Shown: positions 29,601 to 39,829, counted from the first letter of the stretch. The stretch is 64,000 nucleotides of DNA from Tritrichomonas musculus (GCA_039105265.1 JAPFFF010000003.1:682001-746000); one strand, 5' to 3'. Numbers and translations are program-made. Notes: generated by a model not told the origin, from the sequence alone.

Positions 29601-31620
29601 AAATTATTCAGATCCCGCTGATGTTCAAGCGATAGAAATTGCAAAGAAAACTATCGGTGATTATAAATTAAAAGATGATCCTTCATACATTGCTCCAGAA
29701 GAAGATCGTATGAATGCTGAAAAGAAGAGAAAGCAATTGATGCTTCTTCAAAATGCAATTCAAACCTTGAAAACAGACTTTAATACCAAATTAAAAGATT
29801 TGGCGGATTTGAAAGCTAAATTAGTAAAATCAATTGATAATGCTAATCGTGAACTTGAACAAATTAGTATGACCATAGGAAGTGATCCTCAAATTGAAGA
29901 TAGGATTCGATATCATCTTGATACAGAAGAGCCATTATGCTTATCAGATAAGATTGAAATTGTTCTTCCAACACCAGAAGCTGTTAGTTTTGCAGAAAAA
30001 GTTGCAGCTGCTGCCAAAAGAAGACTTGAAGTCCAAGCTGGAAAACAAAAGCAAGCAGCAGCACCTGCTCGTCGTGGTGGAGGTGCAGCGAGAAAACAAC
30101 AAGCTGTTCAAAAGAAGAAAGTTGATAATAAGCCAAAATTATCCGAAATTGAACAATTAGAAGAAAACGAAATGAAAGCACGTTTATCATTTAAACGACA
30201 ACGAATTATTAAAAAGATCAAAGATTCCATTCAAAAGTTCGACCAAAAAGTCGAAGAAATTCAACGTGAACGAATTTCAGTGAATTCGGAAGTTGAACTT
30301 GCCGAACTTCGATTGATTATGATGTTACGTGAGTTTAAATTACTTGCCAAATTAGAAATGAAGGATCATGAATTAAATGATAAATTAAAACAGAGAGAAA
30401 AAGACATGAACGATATAGATTCAGAAGTTTTAACACAAGAAAAGAATTTGAAAACTCAAGAGCATATTATTGAAGAATCTCAAAAACAACTGAAAAAGTT
30501 CCAAAAGCAATTTGAACAAATGGTTGATTCTACGTATAAATTCCATGATCATCTTGCTAAAATATACGGTTATAATATTCGTCGAAATGCAAAGAAGAAT
30601 GAAGGTGATGAAATTGAAATTGATATTACTACTCTTGATGTTGAAGCAGTCAAGAAAATGTTTGAGGCCCAATCAATGGATAAAGAAGAAGATACTTGCC
30701 CTGCGGGCTGTGATCCAGCTTTGTTTGAAAAAGTTTTAGATCTTCGTGAATTAAAGATGGATATCGTCGAGAAAATTAACGAGGCTACAAGTCTTAAAGA
30801 GCAAATTACAAAGCAATGCAATTCAATACTGTTTAAGAAGAAAGGTCTTAAGACTCAATATGATCAGATTAAAGACGAATTTACTGAATTTCAGCACGAA
30901 AAGCAAAGGCATTTGAACGAATTAAACTTTTCGCTATCTCTCCAATTCCATCAAATTCAAGATCTTGTAACTGTCGAATCAGTTGGTCCAGATGGAAAAA
31001 CTCCAATGACAACTAAAGCAATGCCTCAAGATCTTAGTAATAGTCTCGTCTTCCTTCGTTCTGGCCTTAGAAAATTAAGTCAGCAAGAACAGAACTTAAA
31101 GGCTGAGAAAAGCAAGCTGAATGAAATGCTGAGAAATGAAAACGCAAACTACAAAAAAGATATTAAAGAGAAAGATGGAATTGATAAGCAATTAACAGAA
31201 AGAACTAAAAAATTGGCCGAAATTCAAAAATTAAAATTTGGTCAACCAGTCGATTTGGTTGTCTTAGAACAAATGAGAGTCAATCAAGAAGCTGACCAAT
31301 TGAAATCACAAATCAAGAATGTCGAAAAGTCTCAAAATGATGAAATGAAAGAAATTGAAGCTCAAATTAATGAGCAAACAGAATTATTAACGCAAGAAGT
31401 TCAAAGAAATACAGCGGTTCTCGGAAATTTGGCAAATCTGACACAACAACAAAGAGATATTGAAACTGTTCTTCAAAACTCTAGAGCTACACAATCTAGT
31501 GATGATATGAATCAAGATCTTGGATTGCAAGATACTAATAAATTGTATGATGAAATGGAAAGGAATAACAAATTGATCGACAGATTAAATGAAGAAAGAA
31601 AATTACTCAAAAAGAAGTAA
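26623..31620 (+). CDS. CFAP44: CFAP44, WD40/coiled-coil flagellar axoneme protein
   Basis: I place the start at the ATG opening MSEGNEEK; an in-frame ATG 24 bases upstream adds only MTSFITCK. 1665 residues. After an E/Q/P-rich low-complexity N-terminus (1-90), about a dozen WD40-type repeats occupy roughly 110-720 (LNFSPDGSMLACVG..LTIWDW, AIAFSPNAPLFVTGGEDGYIRLWD). The rest (about 750-1660) is largely coiled coil, with a Gly/Ala/Arg-rich break near 1145. Domain order, length and the LTPTYFYDD start of the repeat region fit CFAP44 (FAP44), part of the tether that links inner dynein arm f motor heads to the axonemal doublet. It is strong evidence for a motile flagellum. No break is seen. Confidence 0.92.
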   Translation: MSEGNEEKPTEQTEQTENQEQSEQPKQDDQAVPEQKETAQPPAESQKEQTTEQSAEQHAEQPPEPPKEQQKPHPKEPSKFIEPKNDEDDSKSYLTPTYFYDDKKLFSESSGHTQFDETYEIFHIYGIDLTHRYNCIPLNETTLIVTAGNYSFFLDLVTGSEQIIPGHNSIIGCCAVHPNGQYVALGEGGENPLILIYHFPSLKLYRILKNGTEAAYTALNFSPDGSMLACVGTFPDYTLTIWDWEKENLILRAKAFSQEIFRVTFSEKLQGHLVTSGVGHIRFWEMARTFTGLKLQGEIGKFGNIEISDTSGYSMFDDGKVLSGSESGTLLLWQDAFVKCEFVRAGGKKCHKGMIEVVFHKGHDIITAGRDGAIRTWDYQTIDTAETDDTTVPIDLTMKTKLRIAKGASIRCMYPLGAEYLVVDSTNGLWRADLENKKVQIIQKFHSGPIRAIAFSPNAPLFVTGGEDGYIRLWDIPNKMLLSELKFESSLSRLVWAPLDLDPEGVSIYAGFHDGCIRVILAGKNGLVLKQPLKPHTAPVRDIVQAPGTKMLATTGDDGALFFFKVGNDLQPAGFTYINGRKPLTKEQITQSAITGEPIKDDRDYAHGVRIRWGDVVSVECDDGTVSSVSPPSDFPNENSESFYLDIPVETLKSGGFDENVTSIVSLDEGDVIGNKEGCVIFSEMKKKIFDSAVTSLGFSPDSSFFGAGSENGELFIFKQKDSRVRNIQPVELKEVEVTEQVEDIKKGDYSIEEEKQKSELDRRIKAADQTKDQKKQKIEELRQQFSNLVQQNMKAPSYLRLDSSAFKIDPFMYGLQEENSKKLEKEASVSTMWEAEKSRVALRKVRARLLRDMEEESFTVSSIDKPIRVSSFRISKLDAEVDEVLKETARSTQRGENADEDGSENPSNSADDQTNLNDVNSSNASTAELGQSTHNLISSPKGKGSPGRSLRGRRFNQQAPMKKIVHTPDEHTRMRQKRDERKRAIMEQKPPANYSDPADVQAIEIAKKTIGDYKLKDDPSYIAPEEDRMNAEKKRKQLMLLQNAIQTLKTDFNTKLKDLADLKAKLVKSIDNANRELEQISMTIGSDPQIEDRIRYHLDTEEPLCLSDKIEIVLPTPEAVSFAEKVAAAAKRRLEVQAGKQKQAAAPARRGGGAARKQQAVQKKKVDNKPKLSEIEQLEENEMKARLSFKRQRIIKKIKDSIQKFDQKVEEIQRERISVNSEVELAELRLIMMLREFKLLAKLEMKDHELNDKLKQREKDMNDIDSEVLTQEKNLKTQEHIIEESQKQLKKFQKQFEQMVDSTYKFHDHLAKIYGYNIRRNAKKNEGDEIEIDITTLDVEAVKKMFEAQSMDKEEDTCPAGCDPALFEKVLDLRELKMDIVEKINEATSLKEQITKQCNSILFKKKGLKTQYDQIKDEFTEFQHEKQRHLNELNFSLSLQFHQIQDLVTVESVGPDGKTPMTTKAMPQDLSNSLVFLRSGLRKLSQQEQNLKAEKSKLNEMLRNENANYKKDIKEKDGIDKQLTERTKKLAEIQKLKFGQPVDLVVLEQMRVNQEADQLKSQIKNVEKSQNDEMKEIEAQINEQTELLTQEVQRNTAVLGNLANLTQQQRDIETVLQNSRATQSSDDMNQDLGLQDTNKLYDEMERNNKLIDRLNEERKLLKKK

Positions 31621-31854
31621 GAGGATTGAATAACTTTTTATTTTTTTATTTGATTATTTTTTTTTATAAAAAATACATTCTTATTCTAATTCTTTTGTTT
31701 TTATTGGCTTTATTATAAACCTTTTTAGGTTTTATGTAAAAAAAAAAAAAAATAACGGGTTTGATTCTGAACTTTTTAAATTGAACTTTTTTTACGTTTA
31801 TTTTTTAATTTAAAATTCAAAAATTTTACTTGATTATTTTGTTTTTTTATTTAA

Positions 31855-33945
31855 ATGAATGGTAATAATCTCAGAGATTTGCACATCCCTCCATCAACTT
31901 CGTTAAATATTTCAGGTTATCAATTATCATCGTTAGTTGGCCTTCCATCTCCAGAAATTATTAAAACACTTCAAGCTTCGAATAACAATTTGGAAAAAAT
32001 AGAAGAAGAACAATTGCAACGATGTAAATCTATTTCAAATTTGGATCTTTCGCATAATAAAATTAAAAAAATAGAAAATCTTTTTTATCTTCATCACCTT
32101 CATGTTCTAAACCTCTCATATAATTTAATTTCTGTAATTGAAAATCTCGAAGGTGACGTAAATCTCAGGCAATTATATCTAGCTGAAAATGCAATCACAA
32201 CTATCTTCATTCGTTCACCACTGCCGCATTTAGTTTTGCTTGACGTTAGTGGAAATAAACTCCGAAGATTAACTGGAATCAATTCTTTTAGATGTTTATC
32301 AACGCTCATAATTGAAAGATGTCTTTTAACCTCACTTAATGGACTACAAAACTTATTAAATTTACGAAAAATTAGCGCAGCTTCTAACCAAATAACTGAT
32401 TTTCAACCATTTTCACTTCCACTACTTTCACACATTGATCTTCAAAACAATAGGATTACTTCGTTATCATCCTTCACAATGTTTCAGTCATTAGTCTTCC
32501 TTGATTTATCAGGGAACCCAATCGATGACAATGGACTTGGTATAACAGTCCAACTACCAGAGCTTAAAGAATTTAAAGCTAATGGCTCAAATATTTCTGA
32601 TCCATCATTTGTCTCTTCAATTGCTCCAAATGTTGTTTCGATATCTTTATTATTTTGTAAAATTTCATCGGTCAAAAATATTCAACTTTTGACAAATAGT
32701 GCTGCCAAACTGATATATCTTGATCTTCGTGGTAATCCTGTTAACGAGCAAATATATCCAGATATAGGAAATAAACAATATGGAAGTGATTCTTTATCGG
32801 AATATGATTCTGAAGAGCTATATGATTCAAAATATCCGGATTCTGCTGATATCAGAAAGAAATATCGTAAAATGGTTTTATCAAATGCAAAATCAGAGAT
32901 TGCATATTTAGATGGTATCAAAACTCCTGGAAAAGGAGAAAAAGGAATTCTTCCACCTTCTAAAATAAACTTTCAATATATTGATGTTCAATCAGATTTT
33001 GAATCAAGTGTTAGTAATCAACAGCAATCAATACAATGCGATCTTTCTGATTCTTTTGAATCAGAAGATTCATTACTCTGCAGTTGTGGAATGCAAACCG
33101 ATCCAAAAAGAAAACCACCAAATTATCAATATCCTCCAACAAGGAAAATTTTTGCTACAGACTCAACATCTGAAAGCCCAGCTAGTCCATCATTACGCAA
33201 TATCAACGAAAACAATAACCTTTATCCGCCAACTCCAGAAGACAACAATGAATATGATGATGAATATAATGTTCAAGATAGCAGCGAAATTATTAACTCG
33301 CCACCTAAAAATGCTGTACCTGGAAGATACAGCAACACAAATTCAACATCGCCAACTTCAGATTCAGCTCCATATGATATTGATTTGAATAGACTTGGAG
33401 TAAATGGAATTCAGCCTCCTTATGATAACGATGCAGGAAATGGAATATATAATTACAGTGATGATTCGTGTGATGATTTTTGTGGAAATTTCGTTGGAAA
33501 AAATCGAGGAAATATCTGCGTCAATTTCGGAGATGATTTTACAGATGATTTTGATAAATGTAGCGCTGCAACAGATCTTGACAGTGAGCTTTTTTGCCCT
33601 GTTGGCGAAGAACAGCCAGATTATCAAGGACAAGTTCGATACGGAGCTCATAGACATTGCACAGACGGATGTCGGCAAGAAATCCATAAGAAAAGCGGAG
33701 GATGTGCTTTTTGGGTTGATATTGATACAAAGCCAGCAAAACCGACTCGAAGGAGAAATATTCCTCCATTCAATAATCATCTATACTTAGATCCAAAAAG
33801 AGAAATAAGTGGAGGACATTATCCTTTCAATACAAAATCGCCAAGAAGACTTCCTTGGGATAATGAACCTGAAAAACCTCCTACGCCTGTTTGGGTTAAG
33901 AAAAATAATATTCAAAGAAAAAGAAAAACCAAAAAATCAGCGTAA
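31855..33945 (+). CDS. Leucine-rich repeat protein, SDS22-like repeats
   Basis: 696 residues. About ten LRRs of the 22-residue SDS22 type run over roughly 15-290 (LQASNNNLEKIEEEQL, LDLSHNKIKKIENL, LNLSYNLISVIENL, LDLRGNPVNE). The repeats end in an LRRcap-like AYLDGIKTP motif. The C-terminal 380 residues are Asn/Ser/Pro/Asp-rich, with several Cys-containing stretches (SCDDFCGNF, HRHCTDGC), and are probably disordered. SDS22-like LRR proteins in flagellates often belong to axonemal dyneins or radial spokes, but no specific subunit can be named. It lies 234 bp downstream of CFAP44 on the same strand. Confidence 0.8.
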   Translation: MNGNNLRDLHIPPSTSLNISGYQLSSLVGLPSPEIIKTLQASNNNLEKIEEEQLQRCKSISNLDLSHNKIKKIENLFYLHHLHVLNLSYNLISVIENLEGDVNLRQLYLAENAITTIFIRSPLPHLVLLDVSGNKLRRLTGINSFRCLSTLIIERCLLTSLNGLQNLLNLRKISAASNQITDFQPFSLPLLSHIDLQNNRITSLSSFTMFQSLVFLDLSGNPIDDNGLGITVQLPELKEFKANGSNISDPSFVSSIAPNVVSISLLFCKISSVKNIQLLTNSAAKLIYLDLRGNPVNEQIYPDIGNKQYGSDSLSEYDSEELYDSKYPDSADIRKKYRKMVLSNAKSEIAYLDGIKTPGKGEKGILPPSKINFQYIDVQSDFESSVSNQQQSIQCDLSDSFESEDSLLCSCGMQTDPKRKPPNYQYPPTRKIFATDSTSESPASPSLRNINENNNLYPPTPEDNNEYDDEYNVQDSSEIINSPPKNAVPGRYSNTNSTSPTSDSAPYDIDLNRLGVNGIQPPYDNDAGNGIYNYSDDSCDDFCGNFVGKNRGNICVNFGDDFTDDFDKCSAATDLDSELFCPVGEEQPDYQGQVRYGAHRHCTDGCRQEIHKKSGGCAFWVDIDTKPAKPTRRRNIPPFNNHLYLDPKREISGGHYPFNTKSPRRLPWDNEPEKPPTPVWVKKNNIQRKRKTKKSA

Positions 33946-34361
33946 TGATATACTATTAATATTTTTTGTTATGTAAAAATTAAAAACTAATTTTACCATA
34001 TGAACTTTTAATTATATGATTTTAACATATTCTTTTCTTTTTATAAAAGTTTTGTCAATCTTTATTATTTAATATTATGAATGACATTTAAGATTTTGTT
34101 TGTATATGTGATATCATATTCAAGGTGATGCCTCTATTCATTTGCATTATTATTTTTGTAACTATCTTTTTTTTTTTGCAAAATTATATTTCAAAAAAAA
34201 ATATGATCTTTAAAAGCATTGATCTATTATGAAATATTTCATTATTACAAGAAAACTAATTTCCTTTTCAGAAAATAAAAAAGAAATGAAATAAAAATTA
34301 TGATTTAATTATTTTTAATATTAAAAAAATAAAAGAGGAATACTAATATCTTTTTTTTTTT
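33946..34361. other. Convergent AT-rich spacer
   Basis: 416 bases between convergent genes. It holds A- and T-runs only; no gene seen. Confidence 0.5.
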
Positions 34362-36125
34362 TTAAACTGTAGACTTCCAGCCAGGAATCATATATGCAAT
34401 ATTCTTAAAGAAATCTTTTGAGCTAGTCATACTGGTAGTCAAAAGCTGGAAAGTAACATTTCTGTAATTATTATCAAGCATTTCGAGCCTTCTAAGAGCA
34501 TTTAGTTCCGAATGAGTACAGCCACCAACAAAACAAACAAGAATATTTCCGCTTCTTCTTGGTGCCTTACTTTCATTATTACTATCATAAGATTCTTGAT
34601 TTAATTCTTTCACAGCTTTAGAAACAGCATCAAATTCGCCATTAAGTACTTTTTGAATATATCTGATTGATAAAGGAACGTATCCGAGATATGGAGCTGC
34701 TTCTTCTTGCTTTGGTTCTTTCCTATCCCAGTCTGGAACGAATAATTGAAAATCTTTAACATACTTATACCATTTGAATGAAGATGATTGTGTAAAAAGT
34801 CCTGTATCTTGAAGTCGAATGAGATATAAAACCATCTGAAAACCATAATTGAATATAATCTGATTAACATATTTTGCATATTCTTTATTATCGAAACCAC
34901 CTTTAAGTAAACTTTCAAGGCATAAAATACGAACAATTTCAAGAAAATCATCGCCGCTTTCAAGCATTGTTGTAACTAACGGTTTAATTGTTGATGCTCC
35001 ACTTAATGCGTTTGCTTCTTCGTTCATTATTTTCTTTAAATATTTTGAATGCTCCATTTTTTCAAGTGCTTTTTGCGTTAAATTGAAATGGTCAATAAGA
35101 GTTTTGTTTTCAACTGAAACTTTGGCGGTTTGTCTAAAGCGTGAAAGACCATCTTCAAGTGAATCACCTTTTGATTTTTGGTTGAATGTAGAATTAACAG
35201 CTTTTGTCCTTCGATCAATTTCAGATGATGCCTCTTGAAGATTCATACTGCGCATTGCTCCAAAAAGATCATCTTCTTTTGATGAAAGTAATTGAAGTTG
35301 CTGACCACCTTTTTCATTTGTAACTTTAACTAGACCACAATCGATTCCGAAAAATTCAGCAATAATACCTTCATAGTTCATTTGTGTAATTGTTGGTGTG
35401 ATAAGATCAACTGAACGATCAATAAGAATGAGCTGTGTTTGATTATCTGGCGCTGGCTGATTAAGTGTTTTTGCTATGGCTGTTGATAACGTACCAATAG
35501 CAGTAATACTGCTAAATCCTGTATGAGAACGAATAACATCAAGAGCTTGTCTAACTTCTGAAACAACTGTCAAATCTCTTAATGACCAAGCACGAACGTA
35601 TGAATAAGGTGATTCAATTGTTAAAACATCATCATCTAGAGGTGTGACATCAAGTTCGAGGTTAGAAACTTCAAGTCTAGGGCATGGCTCTCCTATCGAA
35701 GGATGATCTCTAGATGGAAATGTGTCAAGGATTGATTGAGGAGCGAAATTCATATCAACCATCCAAGCGTTGACAATATTGTTAACTCTTGGTTGAAACC
35801 AAAGCTCAATATAAAACTTTGAGCCATCATCAACTATTTTTGGAAATTCTTTGCGTGCAAGATCATAGACGAATTTGACGTGGCGCATTACTTCGATTTC
35901 TGGAGGAATAATAAAAGCATAGGAAAATTCTGGACTAGTGATCTTAAATTCATCATCAAAAAAGTTAATACGGTCAAAGCTTTTTTGAATAGTATTTCCA
36001 TCAATAATTCGAGAAATAAAGTTGTTGAATCCTGGATAAAGAACAAGACGTCTGGGTTTGTGTCCCAAGCACGTCATCTTCTTGAACTTTCGAATATTAA
36101 GTTTCTCGAAAAAAGAGAAATCCAT
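34362..36125 (-). CDS. VPS33: Vps33-like Sec1/Munc18 protein
   Basis: 587 residues matching the SM family. The segment LILIDRSVDLITPTITQMNYEGIIAEFFGI (central domain) is the family signature, and the MNYEG form is typical of Vps33 rather than Sly1 or Sec1. The C-terminal ILVCFVGGCTHSELNALRRLE matches the conserved VGG-x-T-x-x-E-x-x-ALR motif. Vps33 is the SNARE-binding subunit of the HOPS/CORVET tethers for endosome and lysosome fusion. The length is close to the family norm. The start is the first ATG, giving a normal SM N-terminus. Confidence 0.87.
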   Translation of the reverse strand: MDFSFFEKLNIRKFKKMTCLGHKPRRLVLYPGFNNFISRIIDGNTIQKSFDRINFFDDEFKITSPEFSYAFIIPPEIEVMRHVKFVYDLARKEFPKIVDDGSKFYIELWFQPRVNNIVNAWMVDMNFAPQSILDTFPSRDHPSIGEPCPRLEVSNLELDVTPLDDDVLTIESPYSYVRAWSLRDLTVVSEVRQALDVIRSHTGFSSITAIGTLSTAIAKTLNQPAPDNQTQLILIDRSVDLITPTITQMNYEGIIAEFFGIDCGLVKVTNEKGGQQLQLLSSKEDDLFGAMRSMNLQEASSEIDRRTKAVNSTFNQKSKGDSLEDGLSRFRQTAKVSVENKTLIDHFNLTQKALEKMEHSKYLKKIMNEEANALSGASTIKPLVTTMLESGDDFLEIVRILCLESLLKGGFDNKEYAKYVNQIIFNYGFQMVLYLIRLQDTGLFTQSSSFKWYKYVKDFQLFVPDWDRKEPKQEEAAPYLGYVPLSIRYIQKVLNGEFDAVSKAVKELNQESYDSNNESKAPRRSGNILVCFVGGCTHSELNALRRLEMLDNNYRNVTFQLLTTSMTSSKDFFKNIAYMIPGWKSTV

Positions 36126-36338
36126 TTTATAAGATTAAATCTGATCTATCGTTCTACAATTGATAATTTTCAAAAATTATTAGGTTTTTTAATTTTGTAT
36201 TCTATATAATATAAATTTTTATTTATTTGATATTACTATTGTTATCTACTTTATTATTCAATATTATATTTAAAATTTTTTGAGATATATTTATTTCATT
36301 TATAAATAATATCTCTTTTTAAAAAATTACCCTTAGTA

Positions 36339-37959
36339 TAGTTATGTTTGTTTTGAGGAAAATGTTAGTTTTGAAGGAAAATCTGACAAAAAGACGTTAA
36401 GGAAAAAATCTATTTTATTTGCTTTTTTTCCAGCAACAAATGAATAATTTGATTTTTTAAGTAATAGCAAATTATCAACAAACAAAAATGAATTAAAATA
36501 ACCGATGAAATGAACGTTTATAAATTCATACAAAAAGATATCAGATTTGATGATCAAAAATAAAAGTCAATTAAAACAATTAATTTTATGATTTGCGTGT
36601 TTAAAACAGATTAATTTAACAATATTCGGTATTTTTAGCCTATTCTAAATCGCTGGCGATGAGATAGTTTGAATAAATAGTTTTTTTTTATAATCATTTT
36701 TATTTTGATAATATTTACTTAAATATCAATTATTTTTTTAGAAAAAGCAATGTAAATATAAGATTATCATTCATTATATATATTTCTATTATCAGCATTT
36801 CATAATTCTCAATATATATGAAAATTGCTGGGGTTTTTAAAAAAGTCATCAAAAATGAATTGTTCAATTTTATAACAGAAAAAATAAAAACTGCATAGCA
36901 AAAAATATAATACGCATGGTTTTGAAATAAGATACTAGCATAATATCACTTTTTTAAATCCCTGTAATAATAAAAATGAAAAAACGTGTTTTTAAATGAT
37001 TGCTTCTTGGAAGCAAAAATTTCTGGAATATTGATATTTAAGGTGAAAATTATATGCTCAATAGTATAATATTATTAAATATAAAATTATATAGATGAAA
37101 CTTACTTTGTCTTGAGAAAAATTCACTTTTTTCTAAAATTCAATAAACTTATATAAAAGATGCAAAAGTATAGGTTTTCAATGCGTTTTGGCATTTATTT
37201 TCTTTCTCATATTTATTTAAAAGATTATTAATCTATTTTGATACTTATTTTAAAAAATCAATTAATCATTTAAGAATTTTTCTTTTAAATCAATTTTATT
37301 TCGACATTTTCAAGAAATGAGCTGTTAAAACACATCACTTCTTTCATAATCAAAATTTTCTTCATAACACAAAACAATACCTCATATTCATTATAAATCT
37401 TATTTTTTTATCTTGTTATTGATGGCAGGATAGACGAAACATACGAATTAAAACAATTTCCAAATTTAAGTTTTCTGGAAGCAAAATATAGTCAATTGGA
37501 AAGTGGTGATATGTTTAAATATGTAATTACTATATGATTAAATTTTAGTTAATTGGATAAAGAAACAATTGATATTTATGTAAATATTATCAAAATAAAA
37601 ATGATTATAAAAAAAAACTATTTATTCAAACTATCTCATCGCCAGCGATTTAGAATAGGCTAAAAATACCGAATATTGTTAAATTAATCTGTTTTAAACA
37701 CGCAAATCATAAAATTAATTGTTTTAATTGACTTTTATTTTTGATCATCAAATCTGATATCTTTTTGTATGAATTTATAAACGTTCATTTCATCGGTTAT
37801 TTTAATTCATTTTTGTTTGTTGATAATTTGCTATTACTTAAAAAATCAAATTATTCATTTGTTGCTGGAAAAAAAGCAAATAAAATAGATTTTTTCCTTA
37901 ACGTCTTTTTGTCAGATTTTCCTTCAAAACTAACATTTTCCTCAAAACAAACATAACTA
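36339..37959. mobile_element. Long terminal-inverted-repeat element, TA target site
   Basis: Two arms of about 400 bp (36339-36741 and 37560-37959) are near-perfect inverted copies. They start tagttatgtttgttttgag and end in its reverse complement. The centre (about 820 bp) is AT-rich and without any convincing frame; each arm holds the same 71-codon open frame. TA dinucleotides flank the ends (36337-36338, 37960-37961). Removing the element with one TA joins the flanks into a sequence homologous to 56986-57039, so the boundaries are firm. The TA duplication suits the Tc1/mariner superfamily. No transposase is visible, so the copy is non-autonomous. High arm identity suggests recent insertion or arm conversion. 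Confidence 0.9.
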
Positions 37960-38060
37960 TACGTAATTAGAATTTTATAAAATTCAATGAAAAGACGTAT
38001 TTATATGTAAAAATTGCGGAAATGAAACATAATTACATTATTTATATAAAAATAAAAAAA

Positions 38061-38119
38061 GCTAAGAGGTTTAGTTTCGAACTCAATATTTTAGCCGCAA
38101 TGTCAATTAACCTCTAAGC
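38061..38119 (-). other. tRNA-like hairpin with A- and B-box-like motifs
   Basis: The minus strand reads TAGCTTAGAGG (an exact A-box form, plus-strand 38111-38121), then GAGTTCGAAAC (B-box-like, plus-strand 38074-38084), then a 7-base T run (38054-38060). The ends gctaagaggtt and aacctctaagc form an 11-position stem with one mismatch. The total span is too short for a normal tRNA and the arms do not fold into a cloverleaf. It could be a relic of a tRNA-derived Pol III unit. Confidence 0.3.
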
Positions 38120-38134
38120 TAGAGCTCTCAAATT

Positions 38135-38687
38135 TGAAAGGATAAAATATTTATATTTAAAGATCAATATTTTTATTTTTCAAAGGCGTCTTTTTATGAA
38201 CTTTTTCTAAAAAAGTCGTATTCTAATTATTCTCACGTAGACGTAATCGTAAAACGTAATTGTTTTTTTTTCTTGGTCTATATTATTGAAAAAGTTTAAA
38301 CAGAACGTAATGTTAACATTTGAAGGGCAAATTGCGGTTTATGGAAATAAGTTTTTCTTGAGTTTTCTCGAAAAAATGAAAAAAATAAATATTATATTAT
38401 AAAAATTTTATGTTGTTAAATGAAAATGAATATTTATTTTTTGAAAATGAGTTTATATTTTTTAAGGGACCACTATCAAATTCTATGTTAAAAATTCTAT
38501 GAGTTATCACAAAATTAATTGACTTAAAAAAAATTATTTCTTGAGTATTTTTGATATATTTTGGTATATATAAATTATATAAATTACATATTAATCAATG
38601 GATCTAGTAGTTTAATGAGAGAAAAATTTGATAGCATAAATAATAAAAATACAAATTATCAGCATAATTTTATTATATAAAACAAGT
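38135..38687. other. AT-rich spacer
   Basis: No gene seen. Several acgtaat-type words (38219-38263) echo the repeat beginning at 37962. Confidence 0.4.
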
Positions 38688-39428
38688 TTATTGATTTATT
38701 AATAGCATATCATGATTCAAATGATATCTTTTGGTTAATTTTCCTCCAAAATCGCAGCTTTTTATAAATGATTTATAAGTAATATATCCAACAATTAAAC
38801 CTATAACATATCCCATTAAAACATCGTCTATTCTGCTGTACCTTCTTGTGATTTCATCTGATCCAACAATCAGTGGGACACATATGGGCATAAATTTAAA
38901 GAAAACTGAAAACATCGATGAAGAAGTCCAAATATCTTCAAAAAAAAGTGATGTAAAAATCCCTCCAGTCATTGTATATGCAGAAGAGCAAGATGGGAGA
39001 GACATAAATTGATCAATATAATCGCTTTTACTTAAAACAGATTTACAGTTTTCGATCTTTCCGCATTTTGCAATTGTATCAGGGCGAGGTCGCGCAATTA
39101 AACGTTGTAGTATAACCGATATAAGGCATGTTAAAGAAATTGCAGATAAATAAGATGTAATTAATTTGAGAATTGTAAGATCAAATCTATTTGAAATCCA
39201 AATCGTAGCAATTATTAATAAAAACACAAATACTAAAATAATTGCCCAATTATCTGAACTGTTTCCATTTCTTAATGGATTATTAATATCATCTGTAATG
39301 TAAGGATAAAAATTATATGGCATATTCATATTATGAATAAAATAAGCAAGAACATCGTAAATTATGATAATTGTAATATCAATAATGCAATACATATTTA
39401 AAAACTTGAAAAACTTGTTCAAATCCAT
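38688..39428 (-). CDS. PAP2-like integral membrane protein with altered active site
   Basis: 246 residues with about six transmembrane helices. The arrangement follows the PAP2/LPP lipid phosphatases: a RLIARPRP motif (about 109-116), SLPSCSSAY (about 143-151) where the family has PSGHS, and RRYSRIDDVLMG (about 195-206) before the last helices. The acid-base His of the second motif is absent, no His follows the Arg in the third, and the Lys of the first is Gln. It is therefore probably not an active phosphatase of the usual kind and may be a lipid-binding or regulatory relative. The gene lies between two mobile elements. Confidence 0.72.
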   Translation of the reverse strand: MDLNKFFKFLNMYCIIDITIIIIYDVLAYFIHNMNMPYNFYPYITDDINNPLRNGNSSDNWAIILVFVFLLIIATIWISNRFDLTILKLITSYLSAISLTCLISVILQRLIARPRPDTIAKCGKIENCKSVLSKSDYIDQFMSLPSCSSAYTMTGGIFTSLFFEDIWTSSSMFSVFFKFMPICVPLIVGSDEITRRYSRIDDVLMGYVIGLIVGYITYKSFIKSCDFGGKLTKRYHLNHDMLLINQ

Positions 39429-39829
39429 GTCGTTTTATAAAATTTTGGGAAAGTTAAATATAAAAAATTAACCATAAACTAAGTTTTTTAATTTGTCCCT
39501 TCTTATCGTCCTCTCAAATTTGAATAAAGCTAAATATTTTTTTTTAAGTTATTAAGGCATTAATACCTTCATTCATTTCAGGTCGAGGCTCCCGCTATTA
39601 CCTTAACCAATTGGGCTTAGCCCTCAAAGGCTCCCAAAGCTATTTAAAAGGTATTTTTCCTGAATAAAAAACTTTTTTATATTCTTTTTTTTTATTTTCA
39701 TCTTCTCAAAATTGAAAGATATGGTATTTTAAAAAAAATAATTTGTCCCTACTTATCGTCCTACTTTCTGAAGACTCATAGAAAATTTGAATTAAAAACT
39801 CTCAATTTTTTTGTGAATAAGGTAATAAT

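Noticed and set aside
36342-37956. Two identical 71-codon frames on opposite strands
   Set aside because: They are the same text in the two arms of the inverted-repeat element. Composition is AT-driven and no family is recognised, so I did not call genes.
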